Of a stretch of 64,000 nt of DNA, positions 1 through 8,920 are shown piece by piece. The position numbers and the translations under genes were made by a program. Within the stretch, counting starts at the first letter, position 1; each line of letters opens with the position of its first letter. This stretch comes from Viridibacterium curvum (GTDB taxonomy: Bacteria > Pseudomonadota > Gammaproteobacteria > Burkholderiales > Rhodocyclaceae): the NCBI RefSeq assembly GCF_039544165.1, contig NZ_BAABLD010000005.1, positions 124,001 to 188,000 of the forward strand, read 5' to 3'. The notes under the pieces are model-generated. The model had not been told where the DNA came from, did no database searches, and saw nothing but the letters and a program-made list of their open reading frames with translations.

Positions 1-105
1 AGCCGCTTTGGGCGGCTGCGGTGCAGCGGCCTGCTGTGCGAGGACGGTGCCGGAGACGGCGAAGAGAACGAGTGCGGCAGAGGCGAGAGTGATCGAGGCT
101 TTCAT
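1..105 (-). CDS. Secreted protein of unknown function, N-terminus only
   Basis: The leftward frame starts at the ATG complementary to 103-105 and runs off the window edge, so only 35 residues are visible. They form a clear Sec signal peptide: MKAS, a hydrophobic core of about 15 residues, then a VLAQ-type signal peptidase I site followed by an Ala/Pro/Gln-rich mature start. A good AGGAG ribosome binding site lies about ten bases upstream. The gene diverges from etfB. The family cannot be identified from this fragment; it is probably a periplasmic protein. Confidence 0.6.
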   Translation of the reverse strand, partial: MKASITLASAALVLFAVSGTVLAQQAAAPQPPKAA

Positions 106-318
106 GATGATGGCGCTCCTGAATGGTTGGATGGTGCCGACTGAGCGTGGTGAATCAGTGGGACGGGTGCATCCTAGCCAGCGCCCGGATCAGGGGTGTT
201 TCCCTCGGGTAAGGCCTTGTATCAAGTTGTGTCCATCGCCTGATAACGTGCGGTTATGCGGGCTGCAGCCTGCTGCAATGCGATAATTCGGCATCTTTGG
301 AAAAAGGAGAAGCGTGAG

Positions 319-1068
319 ATGAAAGTGCTCGTGGCCGTCAAACGGGTCGTGGATTACAACGTCAAGATCCGCGTCAAGGCCGACCAGAGCGGTGTGGATC
401 TGGCCAACGTGAAGATGTCGATGAATCCCTTCGATGAAATCGCCGTGGAAGAGGCCGTGCGTCTGCGCGAAGCGGGTGTGGCGACCGAAGTGGTGGTGGT
501 CAGCTGCGGCGTGACGGCATGTCAGGACACGCTGCGTGCCGCAATGGCGATGGGAGCCGACCGCGCCATCCTCGTCGAGACCGATGCACAGCTGCAGCCA
601 CTGGGCGTAGCCAAGCTGCTCAAGGCGGTCGCACAGAAGGAAGAACCGGGCCTCGTGATTCTCGGCAAGCAGGCCATTGATGACGATGCCAACCAGACCG
701 GTCAGATGCTGGCCGCGCTGCTGGGCTGGCCGCAGGCGACTTTCGCCTCCAAGCTCGCACCGGCTGACAAACAGATCGCCGTCACGCGCGAGGTCGACGG
801 CGGCATGGAAACCCTGCAGGTGAGCTTGCCGGCCGTCGTGAGCTGCGATCTCCGTCTTAACGAGCCGCGTTTTGCTTCGCTGCCCAACATCATGAAGGCG
901 AAGAAGAAACCACTCGAGACCGTGACGCCCGACGCGCTGGGTGTCGATGTGACGCCGCGCCTGCAGACCATCAGTGTCAGCGAACCGCCGGTGCGCAAGG
1001 CCGGCGTGAAGGTCGCCAGCGTGGAAGAGCTGGTTGCCAAGCTGCGCAACGAAGCCAAAGTGATTTGA
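319..1068 (+). CDS. etfB: Electron transfer flavoprotein, beta subunit
   Basis: This 249-residue protein is the small subunit of the soluble ETF, which takes electrons from acyl-CoA dehydrogenases and passes them to ETF:ubiquinone oxidoreductase. It begins MKVLVAVKRVVDYNVKIRVK, as ETF beta does, and has the family segments VDLANVKMSMNPFDEIAVEEA and LGKQAIDDDANQTGQMLAALL. The ATG at 319 is preceded by AAGGAG at the right distance; the upstream extension of the frame is not family-like. etfA follows after 10 bp, so the two form an operon. Length and motifs are normal. Confidence 0.97.
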   Translation: MKVLVAVKRVVDYNVKIRVKADQSGVDLANVKMSMNPFDEIAVEEAVRLREAGVATEVVVVSCGVTACQDTLRAAMAMGADRAILVETDAQLQPLGVAKLLKAVAQKEEPGLVILGKQAIDDDANQTGQMLAALLGWPQATFASKLAPADKQIAVTREVDGGMETLQVSLPAVVSCDLRLNEPRFASLPNIMKAKKKPLETVTPDALGVDVTPRLQTISVSEPPVRKAGVKVASVEELVAKLRNEAKVI

Positions 1069-1078
1069 GGAAGACGCG

Positions 1079-2008
1079 ATGACCATCCTTCTTGTTGCAG
1101 AACATGACAACCAACACCTGCAGAGCGGCACCCGCAATGCACTGACCGCAGCACAGCGCATTGGTGGCGATGTGCACATCGCCGTCATCGGCAGCGGCTG
1201 CGCCGCGGTCGCCGAAGCCGCTGCAAAGCTGGCCGGCGTGAGCAAGGTACGCGTCGTGGACGCGGCGCACTACGCCGACCAGACCGCCGAAAACCTCGGC
1301 ATCGTGCTGGCCCAGCTTGCCGGGGGCTACAGCCACGTCGTGCTGCCAGCCACCAGCTTCGGCAAGAACCTCGGGCCCCGCGTTGCGGCCCTGCTGGATG
1401 TGGCGCAGATCTCCGACATCATCGAAGTGAAGGCGCCTGACACCTTCGTGCGCCCCATCTACGCCGGCAATGCGCTGGAAACGGTGCGCAGCAGCGATGC
1501 GCTCAAGGTCGTTACGGTGCGTACTTCGGCATTCGACGCGGCAGCAGAGGGAGGCAGCGCCGCTGTTGAAACCGCTCCTGCCGGCCCGGATCTCGGCGTC
1601 AGCAAGCTCGTCAGCCGCGCACTCACCGAGTCGGCGCGTCCCGAGCTGGGCAGTGCCAAAGTCGTCGTATCGGGAGGGCGCGCGCTGGGTAGCGCTGAAA
1701 GCTTCCACAGCGTGCTCGAACCCCTGGCCGACAAGCTTGGTGCCGCGATTGGCGCCTCGCGTGCTGCGGTCGACGCCAACTTCGCGCCCAATGATGCCCA
1801 GGTTGGCCAGACCGGCAAGGTCGTTGCGCCAGACCTGTACATCGCCATCGGTATCTCCGGCGCGATCCAGCACCTTGCCGGCATGAAGGACTCCAAGGTC
1901 ATCGTCGCGATCAACAAGGATCCCGATGCCGCGATCTTCCAGGTCGCGGATTACGGCCTGGTTGCCGATCTTTTCGAGGCAGTCCCCCAACTCGTCTCTG
2001 CGCTATAA
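1079..2008 (+). CDS. etfA: Electron transfer flavoprotein, alpha subunit
   Basis: The 309-residue ETF alpha subunit binds FAD and pairs with the preceding EtfB in the cytoplasm. The C-terminal FAD domain is obvious: VVSGGRALGSAESF, then GAAIGASRAAVDA and LYIAIGISGAIQHLAGMKDS, ending IVAINKDPDAAIFQVADYGLVADLFEAVPQLV. The N-terminal half carries the usual VVLPATSFGKNLGPRVAALLD. It is translationally close to etfB and ends just before a strong terminator. The acyl-CoA dehydrogenase at 2458 is its likely electron donor. Confidence 0.97.
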   Translation: MTILLVAEHDNQHLQSGTRNALTAAQRIGGDVHIAVIGSGCAAVAEAAAKLAGVSKVRVVDAAHYADQTAENLGIVLAQLAGGYSHVVLPATSFGKNLGPRVAALLDVAQISDIIEVKAPDTFVRPIYAGNALETVRSSDALKVVTVRTSAFDAAAEGGSAAVETAPAGPDLGVSKLVSRALTESARPELGSAKVVVSGGRALGSAESFHSVLEPLADKLGAAIGASRAAVDANFAPNDAQVGQTGKVVAPDLYIAIGISGAIQHLAGMKDSKVIVAINKDPDAAIFQVADYGLVADLFEAVPQLVSAL

Positions 2009-2029
2009 CTGGATCATGATCAGAAAAAA

Positions 2030-2056
2030 CCGGAAGCCGCCCGCTTCCGGCTTTTT
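2030..2056 (+). terminator. Rho-independent terminator after etfBA
   Basis: The stem CCGGAAGC (2030-2037) pairs with GCTTCCGG (2043-2050) and is followed by CTTTTT. An A-run in front makes it potentially bidirectional. It lies 21 bp after the etfA stop, so the next gene probably depends on its own promoter or on read-through. Confidence 0.9.
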
Positions 2057-2076
2057 CAGGCAAAGGATCCCGCGCG

Positions 2077-2361
2077 GTGCGAGTTTTCGTTTTCAACCCC
2101 GATGACGCCGTCCTGCATGCGCTGGGCGACGAAGCTGAAGCCCTCCGCATTGCGGCCGTTACTTCTTCTGTAGAGCTTCTGTTCTTCGCGGCAGATGGCA
2201 GCCCCCTGCGGCGCAGCCAGATGCCCGGCGGGAGCGCTTACCTGCGCCCATGGGCTGCCTGTGGCAGCTGCAGGCTGGAGCAGGTGCTGCACGCTGTACG
2301 GGAAGTCCGTCTCGATGGCCAGCCGGCTACTCTGGACGAGGTGGTGCCACAGAGTCATTGA
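2077..2361 (+). CDS. Small conserved-looking hypothetical protein
   Basis: A 94-residue frame starting with GTG, with AAAGGA about ten bases upstream. The product (MRVFVFNPDDAVLHALGDEA...) is acidic, has no signal peptide or membrane segment, and has a CGSC pair near residues 62-65 that could bind metal or be redox active. It sits between the etfBA terminator and the acyl-CoA dehydrogenase. I do not recognise the family. Codon use (G/C at third positions) looks coding, but the frame is short, so it could be spurious. Confidence 0.5.
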   Translation: MRVFVFNPDDAVLHALGDEAEALRIAAVTSSVELLFFAADGSPLRRSQMPGGSAYLRPWAACGSCRLEQVLHAVREVRLDGQPATLDEVVPQSH

Positions 2362-2457
2362 GTCCCCGGCTTGGCCCTGCGGGCTCAGCCGCCCCCGTGG
2401 GGACCAGGAAAGTCTTGTGGCGGCCCGGCAACTTTCTTGAGAACGAGGAGGGGACAG

Positions 2458-4242
2458 ATGAATGAGTACCGTGCGCCATTGCGCGAGATGCAGTTCGTGT
2501 TGTCGGAGCTGGCCGGGCTGAACGAGCTTGCCAGCCTGCCCGGCTGCGAAGAGAATTCCCCTGACCTCGTCGAGGCCATCCTCGAAGAGGCTGGCAAGTT
2601 CGCCACCGGCGTCCTGTCGCCACTCAACCGGGTTGGTGATCGTGATGGTGCGAGGCTCGCCAATGGCGAGGTAAAGACTGCCGCAGGCTGGCAACAGGCT
2701 TACCGCCAGTTCTGCGAAGCCGGCTGGACAGCCGTCGTCGCGGAGCCGGAACACGGTGGGCAAGGTCTGCCGCGCCTGGTCGGCACTGCCATCAACGAAA
2801 TGTGGAAGAGCGCCAACATGGCGTTCTCGCTGTGTCCGATGCTGACAAACGGGGCCATCGAAGCGGTGACCCTGCGCGGTTCCGATGCCCTGAAGGCGAC
2901 TTACTTGGAGCGCATGGTGTCGGGCGAATGGACGGGCACCATGAACCTCACCGAGCCGCAGGCCGGTTCAGACCTCGCCGCCGTGCGCAGCAAGGCGGTG
3001 CCGCAGGGTGATGGCACCTATCGCATCAGCGGCCAGAAGATTTTCATCACCTACGGCGAACACGACCTGACGCCCAACATCATCCACCTCGTGCTGGCCC
3101 GCTTGCCCGATGCGCCAGAGGGCGTGAAAGGTATTTCGCTGTTCCTCGTGCCCAAGTTCCTCGTCAACGACGATGGCTCGCTCGGTGCGCGCAACGATGT
3201 GCGTTGCGTGTCGCTGGAACACAAGCTCGGCATTCACGCGAGTCCCACCTGCGTCATGTCCTACGGTGACAATGGTGGCGCGGTGGGCTACATGGTCGGC
3301 GAACCCAACACGGGGCTGGCCACCATGTTCGTGATGATGAACGCTGCGCGCTTCGCCGTCGGGCTGGAAGGCGTGGCGCTCGCCGAGCGCGCCTGGCAGC
3401 AGGCTCGTGATTACGCCCACGAACGCGTGCAGGGCTACAACCCCGCCGTGAGGGGCGGCGAGCGCATTGCCATCGTGCAACACCCGGACGTGCGTCGCAT
3501 GTTGATGCTCATGAAGTCGCAGACCGAGGCTATGCGGGCACTGGCCTGTGTAGTGGCTGCCGCGATGGACAAGGCCGAGCGCCATCCGGACGAGGTACAG
3601 CGTGCGCAGGCGCAGTCATTCGTTGATCTCATGATTCCCGTGGTGAAGGGCTGGTGTACCGAGACGGCCGTCGAAGTGGCCTCGCTGGGCGTACAGGTGC
3701 ACGGCGGCATGGGTTACATCGAAGAGACCGGTGCAGCCCAGCATCTGCGCGACGCGCGCATCACCACGATTTACGAAGGTACCACCGCCATCCAGGCGAA
3801 CGATTTCATCGGTCGCAAGATCGCGCGCGACAAAGGCGCGGCCATCGGCCAGGTGATTGCCGATGTGCGTGAAGTGGCAGCGGCCTGCACGGTGGCGGGC
3901 GGCGAGCCATTCAGCCGCCTGGGTGCCGCGCTCAATACTTCCGCTAACGCACTGACCTCATCTGTCGTGTGGATGCTCCGCAGCTACCCCGAGATGCCGG
4001 GTGAGGCGCATGCCTCGGCCGTGCCCTTGCTGCGTCTTGCCGGCCTGGTGTGTGGCGGCTGGCAGCTCGCTCGCGCGGCACTGGTGGCACGTCGCAAGCT
4101 GGAGGCGGGGGAGGATCCTTTCTTCAGCGCGAAGATCACCACCGCCTGCTTCTTTGCCGACCATCTGTTGTCGCAGGCCGACGGGCTGGCGCACTGCGTC
4201 ATGCATGGCGCCCCGGCGACATTGCAAGGCGTCCTGGATTGA
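2458..4242 (+). CDS. Acyl-CoA dehydrogenase, about 595-residue type with C-terminal extension
   Basis: This 594-residue flavoprotein oxidises an acyl-CoA to the 2-enoyl-CoA and hands electrons to ETF, encoded just upstream. Family marks are NLTEPQAGSDL (FAD-binding middle domain), GQKIFITYGEHDL, the HGGMGYIEETGAAQHLRDARI segment, and IYEGTTAIQANDFIGRK with the catalytic Glu. The extra C-terminal 150 residues are typical of the long acyl-CoA dehydrogenases related to DmdC. The start is the ATG at 2458 behind GAGGAGGGG; the frame is open further upstream but without family sequence. The exact substrate chain cannot be read from sequence. Confidence 0.93.
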   Translation: MNEYRAPLREMQFVLSELAGLNELASLPGCEENSPDLVEAILEEAGKFATGVLSPLNRVGDRDGARLANGEVKTAAGWQQAYRQFCEAGWTAVVAEPEHGGQGLPRLVGTAINEMWKSANMAFSLCPMLTNGAIEAVTLRGSDALKATYLERMVSGEWTGTMNLTEPQAGSDLAAVRSKAVPQGDGTYRISGQKIFITYGEHDLTPNIIHLVLARLPDAPEGVKGISLFLVPKFLVNDDGSLGARNDVRCVSLEHKLGIHASPTCVMSYGDNGGAVGYMVGEPNTGLATMFVMMNAARFAVGLEGVALAERAWQQARDYAHERVQGYNPAVRGGERIAIVQHPDVRRMLMLMKSQTEAMRALACVVAAAMDKAERHPDEVQRAQAQSFVDLMIPVVKGWCTETAVEVASLGVQVHGGMGYIEETGAAQHLRDARITTIYEGTTAIQANDFIGRKIARDKGAAIGQVIADVREVAAACTVAGGEPFSRLGAALNTSANALTSSVVWMLRSYPEMPGEAHASAVPLLRLAGLVCGGWQLARAALVARRKLEAGEDPFFSAKITTACFFADHLLSQADGLAHCVMHGAPATLQGVLD

Positions 4243-4417
4243 CCAGTGACGAATCCGCCACGCAGGCTGTTGGTGCTCGGTTATAGTTCATCATCGCTGC
4301 ACTGCAATATGATCGCCCGGCTCGTTTGATCGGGCGACGCGATACGTAGCGCTGTGCGAACACTTCCTGATCACGGGGTGGGATCAGGCAAGTGATGAAT
4401 CGACGGGAGGGGTGTCT

Positions 4418-5287
4418 GTGAAGATAAGGACCAAGTTCAGCCTGGCCTTGCTGGCCGTGTTCGTACCCGGCTTCGTGGTGAGTGCCTTGATCAGCGAGCA
4501 ATTGCTGGTGACGAATGCGCGGCAGGAGGTCGAGCGCAGCGCGGCATTGATGATGGAGACCGCCATGTCGGTGCGCGGTTACACCATCGACCAGATCAAG
4601 CCGCACCTCGATCCCATGCTCGAAACCGAGTTCCTCCCGCAGACCGTGCCGGCATTCTCGGCCATCGAAACCTTCGAGCGGCTACGCAAGAAATATCCGG
4701 ACTTCAGCTACCGCGAGGCGGCGCTCAACCCCACCAATCCACGCGACCTTGCGAGCCAGTGGGAGTCGCGCGTCATCGAGCGTTTCCGCGGCGGTGAGCA
4801 GACAGAAATCCGCGGCGAGATCGATCGCGAAGGACGCCGCTTCCTGTTCGTCGCGCGCCCCATCGCGATCAAGAACCAGGCCTGCCTCACTTGCCACAGC
4901 ACGCCTGCCGAGGCGCCGGCGACCTTGCGCGCACGCTACGGCGATGTGAATGGATTCGGCTGGCGCATGGAGGAGGTGATCGGTGCGCAGATTGTGACCG
5001 TCCCTGTCGAATTGCCTCTCAAGAATGCGCAGACCATCCTCGCGACCTTTGCCGTCATGCTGGTTGTGTTGTTCGTGTCACTGTTCGTGATCCTCAACCT
5101 CATGCTCAATGCGCTGGTCGTCAAACCGCTCCGACATGTGTCCCATATCAGTGACGAAATCAGCCGCGGCAACATGGAGTTTCCCGAGTTTGAAGACAAG
5201 GGCGCGGACGAAATACGACAGCTGCACGGGGCCTTCAACCGCATGCGGCGCAGCGTCGAAAAAGCCATGAAGCTGCTGCGTCACTGA
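4418..5287 (+). CDS. Membrane-bound c-type heme (Tll0287-like/DUF3365) protein with HAMP domain
   Basis: The 289-residue protein has an N-terminal membrane anchor (about residues 7-27), a periplasmic domain with a CLTCH c-heme motif near residues 156-160, a second membrane segment (about 205-230) and a HAMP-like linker ending in a short helix (LRHVSHISDEISRGNMEFPEF, then DEIRQLHGAFNRMR). It has no kinase, cyclase or chemoreceptor output domain. That suggests a heme-based redox or gas sensor signalling through a partner, perhaps the gene 13 bp downstream. The GTG at 4418 is preferred over the GTG at 4412 because GGGAGG (4405-4410) is too close to the latter. Confidence 0.85.
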   Translation: MKIRTKFSLALLAVFVPGFVVSALISEQLLVTNARQEVERSAALMMETAMSVRGYTIDQIKPHLDPMLETEFLPQTVPAFSAIETFERLRKKYPDFSYREAALNPTNPRDLASQWESRVIERFRGGEQTEIRGEIDREGRRFLFVARPIAIKNQACLTCHSTPAEAPATLRARYGDVNGFGWRMEEVIGAQIVTVPVELPLKNAQTILATFAVMLVVLFVSLFVILNLMLNALVVKPLRHVSHISDEISRGNMEFPEFEDKGADEIRQLHGAFNRMRRSVEKAMKLLRH

Positions 5288-5300
5288 GGCCGGCCGACTC

Positions 5301-6047
5301 ATGGCGAACTCGTTCCTCACCGCAGTCATCGGCATCGAGGTGCTGTTCGGCAGGCCGCCGGATAGCGTCCAGCAAGGAGACTTCCAGCGCATCATCGGCA
5401 CGGCGGCGCGGCAGTTCGGGTCCCCCGTGGCGGCAGGCGTTCTCAATACAGGTATCCAGCTGCATCTGGTGGCCACACCAGAGCACCCCGTCGCGCCGAC
5501 GCTGCGTCGTCTGTCTGCTGCGATGGATGAGTTGCTTGGCCTGCACCCGACTGCGCTGGTGCGACTGCTCGCACACCACGGCGTGGTCTTCATCAACGAG
5601 GCCGATGGGCGCAAGAGCTACGTCGGCTCAGCGATCCGATCAATGCAGAGCTTCGTGCGTCGTCTCGGTGACCTCGATGGTCTGTACGGCACGCGCGAGT
5701 TCGCCGCGCACGTGGCGACCTGGGCGCAATCGCCGCTGCGCCTCGCCGATGTGCCGGGGGTTGAGGGCATGGACGGCCTCGTCGAGATCCGCTTTGACGC
5801 GGGATTCGTCCTGCCCGTGATCAAGCAGAATGCCGTCGCCTCGGGGGATGCGGCCTTGCTGCACTACATCAAGCGCCGCCTTGCCGACGAGTTGGGCCCG
5901 CTGGCCGCAGCGCTGGTCGACGCCGCTCAGCGCACCTCGCCATCCGCGAGCGATCTCGTCAAGGAGATGGCTGCCGAGATCGACAACCCTGCGGCCCGTC
6001 AGCGCTTCGAAGCGGATCTCGCTGCGTACCTCAAGAAGGGTTCGTAA
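5301..6047 (+). CDS. Conserved-looking cytoplasmic protein of unknown function, partner of heme sensor
   Basis: A 248-residue protein without signal peptide or membrane segments (MANSFLTAVIGIEVLFGRPP...). It is predicted mostly helical and ends in a lysine-rich tail. It starts 13 bp after the heme-HAMP protein and is followed by a strong terminator, so the two are a bicistronic unit and probably act together. I recognise no catalytic motif; HHGVVF at about residues 92-97 and the long acidic C-terminal helix are the only notable features. The function is unknown; a cytosolic output module is an inference from context. Confidence 0.75.
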   Translation: MANSFLTAVIGIEVLFGRPPDSVQQGDFQRIIGTAARQFGSPVAAGVLNTGIQLHLVATPEHPVAPTLRRLSAAMDELLGLHPTALVRLLAHHGVVFINEADGRKSYVGSAIRSMQSFVRRLGDLDGLYGTREFAAHVATWAQSPLRLADVPGVEGMDGLVEIRFDAGFVLPVIKQNAVASGDAALLHYIKRRLADELGPLAAALVDAAQRTSPSASDLVKEMAAEIDNPAARQRFEADLAAYLKKGS

Positions 6048-6067
6048 GAGCAGGAATGAAATGAAAA

Positions 6068-6103
6068 GGGCCAGTCAGCATGCGCTGACTGGCCCTCTCT
6101 TTT
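6068..6103 (+). terminator. Strong Rho-independent terminator
   Basis: The 12-bp perfect stem GGGCCAGTCAGC (6068-6079) and GCTGACTGGCCC (6084-6095) has a 4-base loop and is followed by TCTCTTTT. It closes the 4418-6047 unit. The convergent acetylesterase gene ends at 6114 and, read leftward, may also use it (the AAAA at 6064-6067 gives a T-run). Confidence 0.93.
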
Positions 6104-6113
6104 ACGGCCCGGT

Positions 6114-7619
6114 TTACTTCAGCAGGCTGGCAACGGGCAGCTTGTTTTCACGCAGGCCTTCGGCCACCAGGCCGCCGACGGCTTCGGCACCACGCTCCTG
6201 GAAGTGCGTGTTGTCGGGCTTGTCGCGTGCGCCGGTCTTGCCGACGTAGAACGGGTACTTCGCCACGTCGACCGCGAGGTAGTAGTCCAGCGAACCCGAC
6301 TCACCGATCTTGTTGAAGAAGTCCATGCTCTTCTTGTCCAGATCAACCAGCGGCACCTTGTTGGCTGCGGCGGTGTCGCGGATGGTCTGCGAATAGTCGC
6401 CCGGGAACTTGCCCTGACCCCAGGTGTGGGTGGTGCCGCTGATGCTGCCGCCCTTGAAGCTGCGGCGCGTTACCGGCGTGATCAGCACGGGCGTTGCGCC
6501 AACCTTCTGCGCCATCGCGATGTACTTCTCCAGCGTGCGCTGGAACGACATGTCCGCGCCCATGCCTGCCACCGGTGCCCCCGGGTAGGTGCACAGACCC
6601 TTGATGTCGATGACATCGCGCGCAGGGGCCGGGCGCGGCGGCTCATAGCCGCACTTCTCGTCGTTGTGGCCGAACTGCACCAGCAGGTAGTCCCCCTTGC
6701 GGATGTTGGCGGCAATCATGTCGAACCAGCCTTCCTCGATGAAGCTGCGCGAGCTGCGGCCCGACTGTGCGAGATTGACCGTGCGCACCTTGCTGCCGGC
6801 CTTGAACTGGCGATCGAAGACCTGCCCCCAGCCCATGCGCGGCGCATGCTCGGGGTCGTAATTGCTGCCGGTCGAATCGCCGGCCACAAAGACGCGTACG
6901 GTGTCCGGTGCGTTGATCTCCTTCAGGTCCGCTTGCGCCTGCTTGAGGCTGAACGGCGCGAAGGGCGTGATCTCGCGGTAGTACGGATCGTAGAGGCTGG
7001 TCTCGCCGCGTTCGCCGCTCGCCGAGTTGTAGCCGCGGTTGTAGGTCACCACACCCAGCAGCTCGGTCAGGCCGGCACTCGGAGCTGCCGTCACGGGGTC
7101 GAAGCTCTCCGCCGACAAGCCGATCTCCTTCAGCGCCGGGGCCAGCGACTTGCGCAGCGAAGCGACCGACTCCTGCAGCTTGGCGGCCGGCACGGCAGGG
7201 GCCCTGGCCGAGGCTGCGAGGCCCACCGGGCCCTTGAACCTGGCTTCCTGCGCCACGTCGGACGCGATGCGGTCGGTCAGTGCATTCACGTTCACCACGT
7301 TGGCACCTGCTTTGACGCTGGCAACGTAAGCGAGGTACTGCTTGCCCTGGGGCGTGGTGGCCACCAGCAGCAGCGGGGCACTCAAGCCATCGGCGCTCAG
7401 GGTGTAGCCGCCTTGCGCGTTGGCCTTGGCGCTACGCGCCGCGCCATTGGCATCGAAGACCTGCACGTTGCTGCCCGCCACGACGCTGCCGGCCAGGTTG
7501 GCGGCAACGGCAGCCGAGGCTGCCTTGGCGGGGGCTGCAACAGGGGCTTCGGGCTGGCTTGCGCAGCCTGCGATGGCCAGCAGACTGGCGAACAACAGGC
7601 TCTTGCTTGGGTGCTTCAT
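6114..7619 (-). CDS. SGNH/GDSL rhamnogalacturonan acetylesterase-like lipoprotein
   Basis: This 501-residue protein should remove acetyl groups from pectic rhamnogalacturonan (CE12-like SGNH hydrolase). The start is the ATG complementary to 7617-7619 behind AAGGAG. A lipoprotein signal peptide ends in IAGC (Cys19). Residues of about 30-210 form a non-catalytic N-terminal region. The catalytic part shows FVAGDSTGSNY (nucleophile Ser), FGHND (oxyanion Asn) and DNTHFQERGAEA (Asp/His). It has its own neighbourhood and no operon partner; three pectate lyases elsewhere in the window support a pectin role. A related carbohydrate esterase activity cannot be excluded. Confidence 0.88.
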   Translation of the reverse strand: MKHPSKSLLFASLLAIAGCASQPEAPVAAPAKAASAAVAANLAGSVVAGSNVQVFDANGAARSAKANAQGGYTLSADGLSAPLLLVATTPQGKQYLAYVASVKAGANVVNVNALTDRIASDVAQEARFKGPVGLAASARAPAVPAAKLQESVASLRKSLAPALKEIGLSAESFDPVTAAPSAGLTELLGVVTYNRGYNSASGERGETSLYDPYYREITPFAPFSLKQAQADLKEINAPDTVRVFVAGDSTGSNYDPEHAPRMGWGQVFDRQFKAGSKVRTVNLAQSGRSSRSFIEEGWFDMIAANIRKGDYLLVQFGHNDEKCGYEPPRPAPARDVIDIKGLCTYPGAPVAGMGADMSFQRTLEKYIAMAQKVGATPVLITPVTRRSFKGGSISGTTHTWGQGKFPGDYSQTIRDTAAANKVPLVDLDKKSMDFFNKIGESGSLDYYLAVDVAKYPFYVGKTGARDKPDNTHFQERGAEAVGGLVAEGLRENKLPVASLLK

Positions 7620-7773
7620 GTGGTCTCCTTCGGGCGAATCCCGTAATCGATTTCCGGTCCATCTCGCCTTGTCGAAGCAGGCGTGGCGTGGATTTTGTTG
7701 ACTTGGCATGGTCGGAGAATGCCGTCCAGGCGACCTGATGGAAATTGCGGTTTTCCGTGGCACACCCGCAGTG

Positions 7774-7802
7774 TTGTATTGAGAATCATTCTTGTTTAAT
7801 AT
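7774..7802 (+). promoter_or_regulatory. Fur-box promoter upstream of the 7883-8920 operon
   Basis: A TTGTAT -35 (7774-7779) and TAATAT -10 (7797-7802) are separated by 17 bp. Between them lies TGAGAATCATTCTTG (7780-7794), close to the 7-1-7 Fur consensus TGATAATnATTATCA. Fur-Fe2+ bound here would block RNA polymerase, so the two genes downstream should be iron-repressed. Related palindromes occur at three other iron promoters in the window. Confidence 0.8.
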
Positions 7803-7882
7803 TAGGCCTGCCCAACATGATCAAGCCTGCCAGACGCCAGTGCTGGCGCATTCATGCCCCATTCACCGAGCAGGACCCGACC

Positions 7883-8179
7883 ATGACCTCGCCGTCTTCC
7901 CACGCGAACCCCGCCGACCGTGCTGTAGCCAACCTCCTGCGCCTGCTGCGTGTTTATGTAGACGGCGAGTTGTGCCTGGAATGCGAGGAACGTGTGTCGG
8001 CCGCCGTTTGCCGCCAGATGCAATGCATCGCCCAATCGCAACAGGTGGGGCCAGCTACGCGCGAGAGCTGCATGGACCTGCTCGATCACTGGCTGCGACG
8101 TCCTGAAGAGCGCATCCGCTTCAATACGACTTCTGACAACAAGCCGTCAGCACAATCCCGATCCAGCTCCCATTCCTGA
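7883..8179 (+). CDS. Small Fur-controlled protein of unknown function, copy 1
   Basis: A 98-residue soluble protein (MTSPSSHANPADRAVANLLRLL...) with several cysteines (LCLECEE, VCRQMQC, RESCMD) and a Ser-rich tail. I do not know the family. It resembles the small protein at 36523-36801: both have a hydrophobic A-x-x-L/I-L/I-x-L-L helix, then C-R, then the spaced pattern V-x-P-x-x-R-x-x-C-x-x-L-x-x-x-W. The start at 7883 is chosen because it gives the same N-terminal length as that relative; an ATG at 7820 is also in frame. It is the first gene after a Fur-box promoter, with the TPR-like gene 15 bp downstream. Confidence 0.72.
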   Translation: MTSPSSHANPADRAVANLLRLLRVYVDGELCLECEERVSAAVCRQMQCIAQSQQVGPATRESCMDLLDHWLRRPEERIRFNTTSDNKPSAQSRSSSHS

Positions 8180-8194
8180 AGCACCATTTCATCC

Positions 8195-8920
8195 ATGAAG
8201 ACACTGCCGCAACGACTCGCCCTCTCGCTTCTGGCCGCCCTGTCCCTTTCAGCCGCCCCCGCACTGCGCGCCGAGCCCTACAAGCCGTTGGTGCTGGAAG
8301 ATGTGGTCGAAGGTCCCGCGCCGACCATTTACCTGGGTGGCTTGAGCGCGGCTGTCGAAAGCCTTTCGCCGCACGCCAGCCGCATGCCGCCTCGCTTCGA
8401 CAACAAGGCTGAGCGTGATTTGGCCGCAAAGGATGCACGCAGTCTGAGTGACGCACTCGACAAACCGACCCGTGCCGCCAATGCACCGACCGAGTTGCTG
8501 CAGCTAGCCGGGCACTGGAACACCCTGGCGTGGCGCATGGGCTATGAGGCCGCCGGGGCGCGTGCTTTCGAGCAACTGCGCCGTGCCTTGCGCGGAGAGC
8601 CTGACAACGCCCGTCTGCAATACCTGCTGGGCAGTTTCTATACCGAGTTCGAGGGGGGCAGCAGCCATGCTTTGCCATACCTTGAGCGTGCCCACGATGC
8701 GGGCGTGATCGAGGCCAGCTTCACCTTGGGCATGCTCTACATTCAGCTGCGCGACGCCAAAACCGCGCGTCACTATCTTGAGCACTTTGCCGTAAAGACG
8801 GGTACGAAGGATCCCAACTTCCTCAAGCTGCTCAACCAGCTGCGCTACGGTGACGGTGGCTGGACGCTGACACATCCACGGCAGGATCTGCCAGCCAGCG
8901 CCCTGGTCAAGCTCGACTGA
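8195..8920 (+). CDS. Periplasmic TPR/Sel1-like repeat protein
   Basis: The 241-residue product starts with a Sec signal peptide (MKTLPQRLALSLLAALSLSAAPALRA|EP). From about residue 110 it is made of helical repeats of TPR type: AGARAFEQLRRALRGEPDNARLQYLLGSFY, ALPYLERAHDAGVIEASFTLGMLYIQL, then AKTARHYLEHFAV. No enzyme motif is seen. It follows the small Fur-controlled gene by 15 bp, so it is probably iron-regulated and may act as an envelope adaptor in iron uptake (inference). Its end overlaps the convergent phosphopantetheinyl transferase by 14 bp. Confidence 0.75.
   Translation: MKTLPQRLALSLLAALSLSAAPALRAEPYKPLVLEDVVEGPAPTIYLGGLSAAVESLSPHASRMPPRFDNKAERDLAAKDARSLSDALDKPTRAANAPTELLQLAGHWNTLAWRMGYEAAGARAFEQLRRALRGEPDNARLQYLLGSFYTEFEGGSSHALPYLERAHDAGVIEASFTLGMLYIQLRDAKTARHYLEHFAVKTGTKDPNFLKLLNQLRYGDGGWTLTHPRQDLPASALVKLD

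Noticed and set aside
6204..7646. Open frame of 480 codons opposite the acetylesterase
   Set aside because: The opposite strand carries SGNH motifs, a lipobox and a ribosome site; this frame is Arg/His/Val-rich filler.
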